A stretch of 64,000 bases of DNA from assembly GCF_000733475.1 (NCBI RefSeq), contig NZ_JPFK01000007.1, forward strand, positions 678,501 to 742,500. The letters are read 5' to 3'. Source of the DNA: Mangrovimonas yunxiaonensis. Lineage in GTDB: Bacteria > Bacteroidota > Bacteroidia > Flavobacteriales > Flavobacteriaceae. Under the pieces are notes generated by a model, which did no database searches, was not told the DNA's origin, and was given only the letters and a program-made list of their open reading frames with translations. Below are positions 9,720 to 17,498 of this stretch, one piece after another (within the stretch, counting starts at the first letter, position 1; each line of letters begins with the position of its first letter). The translations under genes were made by a program, and so were the position numbers.

Positions 9720-10264
9720 AATATCCGCTATTCCAACGCGCACTTCCGTACATTAAACCACATTTTGAACTAACATTAAACATTTGAACATTTTAAGGTT
9801 TCCGTTAATTGATAATAATATTCGTTACCTCATTCAAGCTGCACAAAACCATCGTTAAGTCCAAGTATTCCTTACCTCAAGTCTTTGTTTGTTTCATTTC
9901 GTTAACAAATATAAAAGTCCACTTTTCCCCACCACCCAAGTCAGCGGTTATAAAAAAATAGGTTTATAAAGTGTAGTAATACCCCATAGCATATTGCTTT
10001 TTCTCGTGCCTCAAAAAAAGCAATTAGCTATTGTCTAAAAGTCCTGTATAAGTAGCTTGTTTAAATGCTGTTTTATCAAACAACTATTTAAAACGCTACC
10101 CATACAAACGCTTCATCCAACACTTAATAACAAAATGCAACCTATTTTTTTAAGTGTTAATTCCCCAGAAAAGTTAAAGGCAATTTCAATCAAGTTTAAA
10201 CCAATTTGAAATATTAAAATAAAAAAAGATGGCAAATATATGTGGCTACCTCTGCCAACCGCAC

Positions 10265-10377
10265 AAGGCTATAAAGGTCAAGCCCTACGGGTTTTGAATA
10301 AAACTTTTTTCAATACCTTTTTTTTTTGATTTAGTCATTCAATAAAAAAACTTTTATCCAAAAACCTTGACAGCCTT
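10265..10377. repeat. Long imperfect inverted repeat
   Basis: The left arm (10265-10310) contains, in order, AAGGCT, GTCAAG, GTTTT, ATAAAA and a T run; the reverse complement of 10344-10377 contains the same blocks in the same order, with insertions in the left arm. The loop is 33 bp and T-rich. It sits 91 bp before the DUF6943-like gene and could be an RNA leader structure or an element end. Confidence 0.5.
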
Positions 10378-10468
10378 ACCCACGCCACAACAACTATGGC
10401 TATCTTTTTTCTTTTCAAAAAAAAATAATGGCGCGAAGCGTAGCGAAGCAATTTTAAATTGGATAGCT

Positions 10469-10909
10469 ATGTCAACTTTTGAACTAAAAACACACCAAGT
10501 CGGAAAAGCTTACTCAAACCCTCATTTTTTTATACTAAACAAAGGGCTAAACAGCGGAAAACCACTCTTAAAATCCTGTGCTAACTGTTTCGTTGTCACT
10601 ACTACAACAGAAGAGGTAAAACACACACTTTTTAACTTATCTATGATGTTACAAATAGGCGGTTTTTACGCTTACCATTTAAAAGGAAGTGTTATTCCGT
10701 TTATTTCAATAGATGATTGCAGAAATACTCTAAAAAATAGTTTTATATCATTAATAAATAATGAATTTCAATTGCAAAAGCATATTAATATAGTGTCAGC
10801 GATTAGTAAAAAAGAAGCCGAACTTCAAAAAGTCATTTCAAAAATGGCAGATTTGAAAGTATCATACATTCAAAGTTTATTTTCTAAAATGCAAAAAGAA
10901 GCAATCTAA
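10469..10909 (+). CDS. DUF6943-like protein of unknown function
   Basis: 146 residues from ATG 10469. An upstream in-frame TTG at 10367 lies inside a hairpin and codes low-quality sequence, so it was not used. The N-terminal part (STFELKTHQVG, then PHFFILNKGLNSGKPL and a CANCFVV segment) is a pattern I recall from the DUF6943 family found on Bacteroidota mobile elements. The last third is helical and Lys-rich. No signal peptide or membrane segment. No function is known to me; the location next to structured DNA and other element genes fits accessory cargo. Confidence 0.6.
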   Translation: MSTFELKTHQVGKAYSNPHFFILNKGLNSGKPLLKSCANCFVVTTTTEEVKHTLFNLSMMLQIGGFYAYHLKGSVIPFISIDDCRNTLKNSFISLINNEFQLQKHINIVSAISKKEAELQKVISKMADLKVSYIQSLFSKMQKEAI

Positions 10910-11034
10910 AGCAACAAAATCCATATCTAACGAATAGCATAAAACTTGCCATATATTCAGTCGGAAGGTACAACTTCGTGTTAAGTCCGTACCAAGTCCG
11001 AAGAAAATTATGTTTCATTAAAATTATTTATGTT

Positions 11035-11676
11035 ATGGGTAAAATTGCTCAAGGTATTTTAGGAGGGCTTTCAGGTAAGGTTGGAAACGTTATCGGTGGA
11101 AGCTGGAAAGGAATTGATTACATTAGAATTAAACCTTCAAGTGTAGCCAATCCAAGAACTGTTGGTCAAGTAAACCAAAGAACCAAGTTTACTGCCACTT
11201 TAGAATTTTTACAGGCTGTAAAGCCTTTTATTAAGTTAGGTTATAAAGGGTTAGCTGTTAAGAAAACAGAATTTAATGCTGCGATGTCGTATGTGTTGAA
11301 TAATGCGATTACAGGTACTGAACCTAACTTTGTTGTTGACTATCCGAACGCTTTAGTAAGTCGAGGAGGTTTATCTGGTGCGTTAAACCCAACGACTGAT
11401 TTAGCAACTGCTGGAGAAGTTACCTTTGATTGGGATGATAACTCTGCTGAAGGTAATGCAAATGCTACTGACAAGTCAATGTTATTGATTTACAACCCCT
11501 CAAAAAAGGAATCTATTTCTTTACTTGATGGAGCCGACAGAACTGTTGGTTCTCAAATTGTTTCAATCCCAACAACTTATGCAGGAGATACGGTAGAGTT
11601 ATTTATGGCGTTTATTACTGCTGATGGTAGTCAAGTATCAAACAGTATTTATTTAGGCTCTGGTACAGCTAATTAA
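11035..11676 (+). CDS. DUF6266-family protein
   Basis: 213 residues. ATG 11035 is chosen because the protein then begins MGKIAQGILGG, the characteristic start of DUF6266 proteins, followed by SGKVGNVIGGSWKGIDYIR and a PRTVGQVNQR block. The upstream 19 codons look like leader sequence. The rest resembles beta-sandwich domains (VTFDWDDNSA...; VELFMAFITADG). Family members are widespread in Bacteroidota and of unknown role; the fold pattern is compatible with a structural or phage-derived protein but nothing proves it. A clear terminator follows. Confidence 0.75.
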   Translation: MGKIAQGILGGLSGKVGNVIGGSWKGIDYIRIKPSSVANPRTVGQVNQRTKFTATLEFLQAVKPFIKLGYKGLAVKKTEFNAAMSYVLNNAITGTEPNFVVDYPNALVSRGGLSGALNPTTDLATAGEVTFDWDDNSAEGNANATDKSMLLIYNPSKKESISLLDGADRTVGSQIVSIPTTYAGDTVELFMAFITADGSQVSNSIYLGSGTAN

Positions 11677-11697
11677 TGCTTGGTGTTTTTATTTGGA

Positions 11698-11725
11698 AAC
11701 CGCTCTAATCGAGCGGTTTTTTTTG
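11698..11725 (+). terminator. Rho-independent terminator after the DUF6266 gene
   Basis: A perfect 8-bp stem AACCGCTC/GAGCGGTT (11698-11718) with a 5-base loop, followed by a run of T to 11725. Confidence 0.9.
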
Positions 11726-11864
11726 TGCTATATTAGTAGCTCAATTTATTGATGTTTACTCTTTATTTATTCTTTTTATGTATTTTTTGCACCCTATTTG
11801 TTGCCCAAATGCCTTAACGTCAATAGACATAAGGATAGTTAAATATTGTATCGGGAAGTAACTT

Positions 11865-11911
<47 letters not shown>

Positions 11912-12038
11912 TTGTTAATGGCTACATCACCAAATTTGTTGATGCAGGATTAATACATAAAGAAGCACATAATAGCTATTCAAATCCTGCAAAAGCATAA
12001 ATAAGGAGCTTAAGGATTTAAGGTATTAAATACATTTT

Positions 12039-12155
12039 GTCAGTCTATAGCCTTATTTTTTGTTTAGTAACGTCAGCTTATAAACTGACTAAATATTTGT
12101 ATATATCAGGTTAAAACCTTACGTTTGTATATGATATGTCAGTCTAAAGCCTTAC
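12039..12155 (+). promoter_or_regulatory. Four operator-like repeats at 33-bp intervals upstream of mystery protein A
   Basis: Related 17-18-bp motifs start at 12039, 12072, 12105 and 12138, exactly 33 bp apart. The first and fourth read GTCAGTCTAWAGCCTTA; the second is a palindrome (GTCAG...CTGAC); the third is a diverged copy (ATCAGGTTAAAACCTTAC). The DNA between motifs is not conserved. The last ends 3 bp before the ATG of the HTH gene, so autorepression by that protein is the likely role. Confidence 0.65.
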
Positions 12156-12158
12156 ATT

Positions 12159-12617
12159 ATGAACAAGAAGCGATTACAATTGGAACAATTAGACCGAAAA
12201 TTAAAAGGGTTTAATACAGCTGCTCAAGTAACACCACCACCAACAGGTTGGCTTAAAGCGGTAAGGGTGTCTTTAGGGATGTCTTTACAGCAGTTGGCAG
12301 ATAAGTTGTCTATTACAAAGCAGAGTGTACAGGAGATTGAAAAAAGGGAAAAAGAAGGAAATATAACCCTCAAAACCTTAAAAGATACTGCCAGTGCGCT
12401 CGATATGCAATTGGTATATGGTTTCGTGCCTAAAGATGGTACGTTAGATGATTTAATAGAGCGAAAAGCCAAAGAATTGGCAATGCGCATTGTGTCAAGA
12501 ACATCCAACACAATGAAACTGGAAGATCAAGAAAACTCTAAACAACGCATTAAAAAAGCGATTGAGGAGCGCACAACCATTATTAAAAACGAAATGCCAA
12601 AAATGCTATGGGATTAA
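12159..12617 (+). CDS. Mobile mystery protein A (HTH regulator)
   Basis: 152 residues. It matches the mobile mystery protein A family: an N-terminal basic helix, PPPTGWLKAVR, then a Cro/C1-type helix-turn-helix at ~35-85 (MSLQQLADKLSITKQSVQEIEKRE). The C-terminal part is helical and charged. In the family it is always paired with a Fic-domain protein B, here overlapping by 10 bp, so translational coupling is likely. Inferred role: DNA-binding antitoxin or autorepressor of the pair, with four candidate operators directly upstream. The family is typical of mobile DNA. Confidence 0.9.
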   Translation: MNKKRLQLEQLDRKLKGFNTAAQVTPPPTGWLKAVRVSLGMSLQQLADKLSITKQSVQEIEKREKEGNITLKTLKDTASALDMQLVYGFVPKDGTLDDLIERKAKELAMRIVSRTSNTMKLEDQENSKQRIKKAIEERTTIIKNEMPKMLWD

Positions 12618-13279
12618 ACTTGGACTACATCGATGGGCAAACCCCAATTGATGAAGAAGAAAAAGAGGGCTTACTCATAGAAACCATATCCACTAAACGC
12701 GAATTGGACGAGTTCGAACAACTCAATATCGAAGAAGCCTTACAGTGGATATTTGGTAAAAAGTTCAAGCTACAACAAGTATTCACAGAGAAATTTATTT
12801 GCGATTTACATAAGCGCATGTATGGTAATGTATGGGCGTGGGCTGGTACGTTTAGAAAAACAGAAAAAAACATAGGGGTTAAGAGTTATCTAATCCCAAT
12901 GCAGTTAAAAGAACTTTGTGATGATACGTTGTTTTGGATAGAGAACAAAACCTATCCACCAGAAGAAATTGCTATTCGTTTTAAACATAGGTTGGTAAGT
13001 ATCCATTGTTTCCCTAATGGAAATGGGAGACATAGTAGATTGATGGCAGATGTTATTATCGAAAAACTATTTGGTAAAGAACCCTTCTCTTGGGGTGCAG
13101 CAAATCTCTCTAAAGATATCGATACACGTAAAGCGTATCTTAAAGCTGTAAAACAAGCCGATAATAACGAATACAAACCTTTATTGGAGTTTGCGGTTTC
13201 TTTAATTCCCCAATATCCTCAACTTCCTTATATCCTTACAATGTCATTGCCAACTGTCACATTAAGCCTGGCGAAATGA
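12608..13279 (+). CDS. Mobile mystery protein B (Fic-domain protein)
   Basis: 223 residues. A Fic domain holds the catalytic loop HCFPNGNGRHSR (His, Phe, Gly-Asn-Gly-Arg), normally used to transfer AMP or another nucleotide to a target; no inhibitory (S/T)xxxE(G/N) motif was seen. It starts 10 bp inside gene A. Family members end near ADNNEYKPLLEFA; here the frame goes on about 24 residues into a palindromic repeat (13241-13298), giving an atypical tail IPQYPQLPYILTMS, so the native 3' end was probably replaced. Likely a toxin-like effector balanced by protein A; the target is unknown. Confidence 0.88.
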   Translation: MGLNLDYIDGQTPIDEEEKEGLLIETISTKRELDEFEQLNIEEALQWIFGKKFKLQQVFTEKFICDLHKRMYGNVWAWAGTFRKTEKNIGVKSYLIPMQLKELCDDTLFWIENKTYPPEEIAIRFKHRLVSIHCFPNGNGRHSRLMADVIIEKLFGKEPFSWGAANLSKDIDTRKAYLKAVKQADNNEYKPLLEFAVSLIPQYPQLPYILTMSLPTVTLSLAK

Positions 13280-13298
13280 AACTCGCGGCAATCCCATC
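13241..13298. repeat. Intergenic palindromic repeat overlapping the 3' end of gene B
   Basis: ATGTCATTGCC (13241-13251) pairs with GGCAATCCCAT (13287-13297) with two mismatches around a ~35-bp core (TGTCACATTAAGCC...CGAAATG). It resembles the REP-like TGTCATTGC...GCAATCCC repeats that I recall from many flavobacterial intergenic regions. It marks the right edge of the accessory segment. Confidence 0.55.
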
Positions 13299-13328
13299 AC
13301 TTAAAAGTTTACTCACATAGCTCATCCA

Positions 13329-14210
13329 TTACCCGATTTTAACCGAGGTCATGGTAAGCGATCCCCCAACGGGTTTGTCGTTAAATAAGGTTGTTTCTTC
13401 ATGCTCATCTTTCAACGCTAAAGTATAGAGTAGGGGCAAATAATGTTCGGGAGTTGGGATGGCCAAATCAAAGGCTTTTCCTTGCGATTTAAAATCGATT
13501 AAAGGTTGAAAATCCCCACTTAAAATATGGCTTTTCATTTTTTCGTTGGCTTCGGTAGCCCAATCAAAAGCAAATTCTTCGTTTAGCTTGTTCCAGGCCA
13601 CCCTACGCAGGTTATGCACCATATTGCCACTTCCAATAATTAAAACGCCTTTATGGCGTAGGCTGTTTAGCTCTTGAGCCAATTCGTAATGATACTTTGC
13701 CGGTTTCGAATAATCAATGCTCATTTGTATGACCGGAATATCGGCATTGGGGTACAGGTGTTTTATAACGCTCCAAGCGCCGTGGTCAAGCCCCCATTTA
13801 TCGTCCAATCCAACCTCTGTTTTGGTAATCATACTTTTGGTTTGTTGTGCCAATTCTGGGCTTCCCGGTGCAGGGTACTGAACATCGAATAAGGCTTGCG
13901 GAAAGCCTCCAAAATCGTGAATGGTTCTTGGGTGCTGCATGGCGGTAACAAAGGTCCCTTTAGTTTCCCAGTGGGCCGAAATACAAAGAATGGCATTTGG
14001 ACGTACAAGTTCTTGCCCTAATTTTTTAAAAGTTGAAACAAATTCGTTTTCCTCAATGGCATTCATAGGACTGCCATGACCCAGAAAAAGCACAGGCATT
14101 TTTCCTGTACTTTTCATGGTTGCGGTCATTTTATTTAAATCTTTTAAAGTCATACTTGAACCTATTAGTGGCAATAGTGCCATTGATTTTAAGAATTGTT
14201 TTCTATCCAT
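13329..14210 (-). CDS. Extradiol dioxygenase of the YgiD (4,5-DOPA dioxygenase) family
   Basis: 293 residues. A short hydrophobic N-terminus (residues 9-21) resembles a signal or twin-arginine-like leader (MDRKQFLKS) and is not part of the E. coli protein. The LigB-type class III fold shows FLGHGSPM near 42, SAHWET near 78, HPRTIHDFGGFP near 92, GSGNMVHN near 197 and PTPEHYLPLLY near 256; these carry the metal-binding His. The family opens catechol-type rings such as L-DOPA with Fe or Zn. It ends 33 bp before the DUF417 gene's start side on the same strand, so they are probably co-transcribed. Confidence 0.88.
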   Translation of the reverse strand: MDRKQFLKSMALLPLIGSSMTLKDLNKMTATMKSTGKMPVLFLGHGSPMNAIEENEFVSTFKKLGQELVRPNAILCISAHWETKGTFVTAMQHPRTIHDFGGFPQALFDVQYPAPGSPELAQQTKSMITKTEVGLDDKWGLDHGAWSVIKHLYPNADIPVIQMSIDYSKPAKYHYELAQELNSLRHKGVLIIGSGNMVHNLRRVAWNKLNEEFAFDWATEANEKMKSHILSGDFQPLIDFKSQGKAFDLAIPTPEHYLPLLYTLALKDEHEETTLFNDKPVGGSLTMTSVKIG

Positions 14211-14243
14211 TTTATAGTAAGTAAAAGGCTTTGTTCGGGGCCT

Positions 14244-14825
14244 TTATAATTTACCTTGCCGGGCTTTAATGGTTTTAGCGCTTTCTGAAGCAACAACCAA
14301 CCCTGCGCCCATCATAATAATGTCTTTAAGCACCAACCTGCCGGCTCCAGACAAGTAGGGGAAACCGTATTGTGGTGTGGGGAAATCGCCACCCAAATTA
14401 GGCACATAGACCTCGGGCGTTGTTATTAAAAAGGAGAGCGTAACCAACGACATACCAAAGGTAAGCAACCCGCCTATAAGCCCTATTTTAGCCGACCAAA
14501 TCCCTAAAAGGGTTAATAGTCCTATGATTACGATAACAGTTCCCAAACCATAAGAAAAGATGTAAGTGCCATTTTCTTTATGCCAATCAATGTGTTTTTG
14601 TACTGTTTTGCCTTCAGGGTTTTTATATGCTTTGTATTCGGGGGCGTCTTTGCTGTAAAAAAACGACATCAGCGGACTGTTGGCCACAAAAGGAACAATG
14701 CCGTCGGCTTCATATTGAAAAGCTTTTAAGCCACCAATCCAGACCATGACAGTAAAAATAGCAAAACGGGTGAAATTAATCCATTGGGGTTGCATGTTAG
14801 CTAGTAGGGTGATAAGGTTTTTCAT
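14244..14825 (-). CDS. DUF417 (RclC/YkgB-like) inner-membrane protein
   Basis: 193 residues with about four membrane helices (near 18-35, 93-112, 117-135, 165-180) and a conserved block WIGGLKAFQYEADGIVPFVANSP, typical of DUF417. E. coli RclC belongs to this family and helps resist reactive chlorine species; the exact activity is unclear. First gene of a two-gene unit with the dioxygenase. No linked RclR-type regulator is visible. Confidence 0.85.
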   Translation of the reverse strand: MKNLITLLANMQPQWINFTRFAIFTVMVWIGGLKAFQYEADGIVPFVANSPLMSFFYSKDAPEYKAYKNPEGKTVQKHIDWHKENGTYIFSYGLGTVIVIIGLLTLLGIWSAKIGLIGGLLTFGMSLVTLSFLITTPEVYVPNLGGDFPTPQYGFPYLSGAGRLVLKDIIMMGAGLVVASESAKTIKARQGKL

Positions 14826-15028
14826 GTTTTTATAAGTTGTTTTCGTTTATACTATATCGGGGTTACAGTTTCTGCTGGTTTTAAGATGAAGCATCATAGC
14901 TGTAATTTTTTAAGGGATTATTAATGCAACAAAAACAATAAATATAGGCATTTCTTATGGATTTTAAGAGGTTTGTGATTATGATGTTAAGCCAAGCAGC
15001 AGCAGTAGGTTAAAGTACTGACAATTCT

Positions 15029-15059
15029 TTTGTTATTCCTTAAATATGCCGTACCTTTA
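15029..15059 (+). promoter_or_regulatory. Candidate Bacteroidota promoter for the GreA/Rnk-like gene
   Basis: TTTG at 15029-15032, 19 bp, then TACCTTTA at 15052-15059, close to the TTTG/TAnnTTTG consensus. It implies a ~245-nt leader before ATG 15313. Nothing else recognisable was seen in the 487-bp gap 14826-15312. Confidence 0.4.
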
Positions 15060-15312
15060 TGGGGTTGTAACGTAAATGATAATGGCACGACTATTTGCAT
15101 TTAAAACGTATTTTGCGCATAGGGTTTTAGCTTTGCTGCGCCATCTTCACGACGACATATTTTTAAGAAGCTCGAAAGAGTTTCTTGCTTAAACCCTGCC
15201 AAACTCCTTAAGGCGGGGAACACATTTCGAATTCATTTAAGTCAAGCAGCATGGGTGTTTACTAGGCCCAAGCAAGTGCTTTATGTTTATTAGTCATTTA
15301 AATAGTACAATC

Positions 15313-15696
15313 ATGGAAAAAAATATTATAGTTACCACAGGCATATACGATGTTATTAAAGATCACGTAAGAAGAAAAAAAGTTACCAAGGCCGAAGAAG
15401 ATCGGTTGCTGGCAGAGCTTAAGAACGCCAAGCAAGTAAGAAGGCGAGAGCTTCCTGATACTGCCGTTACGGTTAACAGAAGGGTCACCATCCTAGACCA
15501 TTCAAACCAAGAGAAAAAAGAATATATTTTTGTGCCAACCACTAGAGTAAAGCTCAAGAAAAACAAACATTCCATACTTTCAGATATGGCTTTGGCAACA
15601 GTAGGGTATTGCGTAGGCGATACCATTGAGTGGCCGTTTAGAACTGGAAAAAAGAAAATAGAGATTGTTAAAGTAGAACCTTTCGAGCAGCTTTAA
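15313..15696 (+). CDS. GreA/GreB C-terminal (Rnk-like) domain protein
   Basis: 127 residues from ATG 15313; an upstream in-frame ATG at 15283 would add ten residues without family resemblance. After a basic helical N-terminus (VRRKKVTKAEEDRLLAELKN) comes the FKBP-like C-terminal fold of transcript-cleavage factors: VTVNRRVTILDHSNQEKKEY, then MALATVGYCVGDTIEWPF and KKKIEIVKVEP. It lacks the full GreA coiled-coil, so it resembles Rnk, an RNA-polymerase-binding regulator. Monocistronic, with its own promoter and terminator. Confidence 0.82.
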   Translation: MEKNIIVTTGIYDVIKDHVRRKKVTKAEEDRLLAELKNAKQVRRRELPDTAVTVNRRVTILDHSNQEKKEYIFVPTTRVKLKKNKHSILSDMALATVGYCVGDTIEWPFRTGKKKIEIVKVEPFEQL

Positions 15697-15716
15697 GCGG
15701 TTTTGTCTTTTGTTTT

Positions 15717-15763
15717 AAAGCGCTTATGCAGGCTGTTAACGGCTTGTATAGGCGCTTTTTTTT
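15717..15763 (+). terminator. Probable terminator after the GreA/Rnk-like gene
   Basis: AAAGCGC (15717-15723) pairs with GCGCTTT (15752-15758) across a partly structured 28-base loop, followed by T to 15763. Confidence 0.6.
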
Positions 15764-15889
15764 AGACCATTAAGGGAAGGGTAAAGGCATTCTTGGTGGT
15801 AGGGCTGGGCAAAACAGGCTAAAAACAGAAGCCAAAACACCTAAAGTAAAGCGATAACGGCTTAAAAGTGTGGCCATTTTTAGCATTTT

Positions 15890-16702
15890 ATGTATCTTTC
15901 TAATGGTTTAATTAAAGGTATGTTGGGACTTTATAATATAAAAGTGCAATTGAATGCTTTTTTAAAAGAAATAGGAGAACTCACTTATTTTACAGTACGC
16001 TTTTTTAGAGAGGTTTTTAAACGGCCTTTCGAGTTTAAGGAACTCTTGCGCCAATGTTACAATATGGGAAACCGTTCGTTGTTTCTAGTGGGCATAACAG
16101 GCTTTATTATAGGTTTGGTATTAACCTTGCAAACCCGGCCAACTCTGTTGGAATTTGGTGCGGTTTCATGGATGCCCTCTATGGTGGGCATCTCTATAGT
16201 AAGGGAAATAGGGCCAATAATAACGGCCTTGGTATGCGCAGGACGCATAGGCTCTGGAATTGGTGCCGAACTGGGCTCTATGCGGGTAACAGAACAAATA
16301 GAAGCCATGGAGGTTTCTGGTACCAACCCCTTTAAGTACTTGGTGGTAACACGGGTTTTGGCCGTTACCTTAATGTTGCCTTTGTTGGTAATTGTTGGCG
16401 ATGCTATTGCGTTATTAGGGTCTTATTTGGTTGAAAACGTAAAGGGCAATGTGTCGTTTATGCTGTACCTTAACCAGGTGTTTAATGCCTTAGAATTTGG
16501 CGATATCATTCCGGCAACCATCAAAACCTTCTTTTTTGGTTTGGCCATAGGACTTGTTGGTTGCTTTAAAGGCTATTACTGTAAAAACGGAACAGCCGGT
16601 GTGGGTATTGCCGCAAATTCGGCTGTGGTGTTTTCGTCTTTACTGCTTTTTATCATCGATTTTATTGCCGTTTTCGTAACCGATATTTTTTATGACCTAT
16701 GA
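15890..16702 (+). CDS. mlaE: MlaE-type lipid ABC transporter permease
   Basis: 270 residues. It matches the MlaE family: an amphipathic interfacial N-terminal helix, then about five membrane helices with GSGIGAELGSMRVTEQIEAMEVSG in the middle, the family's coupling signature, and FKGYYCKNGTAGVG near the end. It forms the membrane dimer that passes phospholipid between ATPase and MCE protein. ATG 15920 is an alternative start, because TATCTTTC at 15893-15900 could be a -7 element. It overlaps mlaF by ATGA. Only E, F and D are present; no MlaB or MlaC is seen. Confidence 0.92.
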   Translation: MYLSNGLIKGMLGLYNIKVQLNAFLKEIGELTYFTVRFFREVFKRPFEFKELLRQCYNMGNRSLFLVGITGFIIGLVLTLQTRPTLLEFGAVSWMPSMVGISIVREIGPIITALVCAGRIGSGIGAELGSMRVTEQIEAMEVSGTNPFKYLVVTRVLAVTLMLPLLVIVGDAIALLGSYLVENVKGNVSFMLYLNQVFNALEFGDIIPATIKTFFFGLAIGLVGCFKGYYCKNGTAGVGIAANSAVVFSSLLLFIIDFIAVFVTDIFYDL

Positions 16703-17460
16703 TGGCAGACCACAACATATCAAACAATAATATTGTTCTTGAAGTTAAAAACCTCTATAAGCGTTTTGGAGACAACCGCGTGCTTAACGGGTTTAACCTA
16801 AAGCTTTACCAAGGCGAAAATTTGGTTGTTATGGGGAAATCGGGCTCTGGGAAATCGGTCATGATAAAGTGCTTGGTGGGTTTAATGGAGGCCGATAGTG
16901 GTTCTATTTCGGTCATGCATCACGATATTACTAAATTAAACCAGCAGGCTTTAGATGTTTTAAGGGCCGATATTGGTTTTTTGTTTCAAGGAAGTGCGCT
17001 GTACGATTCTATGACAGTACGCGAAAACCTAGAATTTCCGTTACGGCGGCATAGCCGAAAAAATAAAGCCAAATTGGATACCGAGACGCAGGTTGTAGCG
17101 GCTTTGGAAAGTGTTGGACTTGCACATGCCATAGATTTAATGCCTGCCGAATTATCTGGCGGCATGAAACGGCGGGTGGCCTTAGCGCGCACATTAATCC
17201 TACAACCTAAAATTATTTTATACGACGAGCCTACAAGCGGTTTGGATCCCATTACGGCCAAAGAAATTATCATCTTAATGCAGGATGTGCAGAAAAAATA
17301 CAAAACCTCATCGCTTATAATTACACACGATGTAGATTGTGCGCGAGTTATTTCAGATCGAATTTTATTGCTTATCGATGGGGTTGATTATGCCGTGGGA
17401 ACATATAAAGCATTGTCAACATCAGAAGACCCCAAAATAAAAGCATTCTTTAAACAATAA
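16699..17460 (+). CDS. mlaF: MlaF-type ABC transporter ATPase
   Basis: 253 residues. Walker A GKSGSGKS near 49-56, Q-loop in FLFQGSALYDSM, signature LSGGMKRR, Walker B ILYDEPTSGLD and the switch His in ITHD. The sequence FQGSALYDSMTVRENLEFPL is typical of MlaF/Mkl ATPases. It starts on the stop codon of mlaE (4-bp overlap) and is followed 38 bp later by the MCE protein, so the three genes encode one lipid transporter for envelope maintenance. Confidence 0.93.
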   Translation: MMADHNISNNNIVLEVKNLYKRFGDNRVLNGFNLKLYQGENLVVMGKSGSGKSVMIKCLVGLMEADSGSISVMHHDITKLNQQALDVLRADIGFLFQGSALYDSMTVRENLEFPLRRHSRKNKAKLDTETQVVAALESVGLAHAIDLMPAELSGGMKRRVALARTLILQPKIILYDEPTSGLDPITAKEIIILMQDVQKKYKTSSLIITHDVDCARVISDRILLLIDGVDYAVGTYKALSTSEDPKIKAFFKQ

Positions 17461-17498
17461 CGCCCTGCCTTTTTTTAACGGCTCATAAAAATAACATC

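Larger units (their letters stand above)
9398..10468. other. Non-coding, structured accessory region
   Basis: About 1.07 kb without a credible gene; stops are frequent in all frames. It holds several inverted repeats: TTGAGC/GCTCAA at 9440-9460, an 8-bp arm hairpin (TTTGGTTT) at 9541-9566, a larger palindromic element at 9626-9719 and a long imperfect hairpin at 10265-10377. T and A runs are common. It may hold transfer or recombination sites of an integrated element, or regulatory RNA; the sequence does not decide. Confidence 0.5.

Noticed and set aside
10367-10468. Longer N-terminus for the DUF6943-like protein starting at a TTG
   Set aside because: The extra residues come from the arm of an inverted repeat and A/T-rich leader sequence, and the family-like sequence begins at Met 10469.
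15283-15312. Upstream ATG for the GreA/Rnk-like protein
   Set aside because: The ten extra residues do not resemble the family, and the Met at 15313 gives a typical start.
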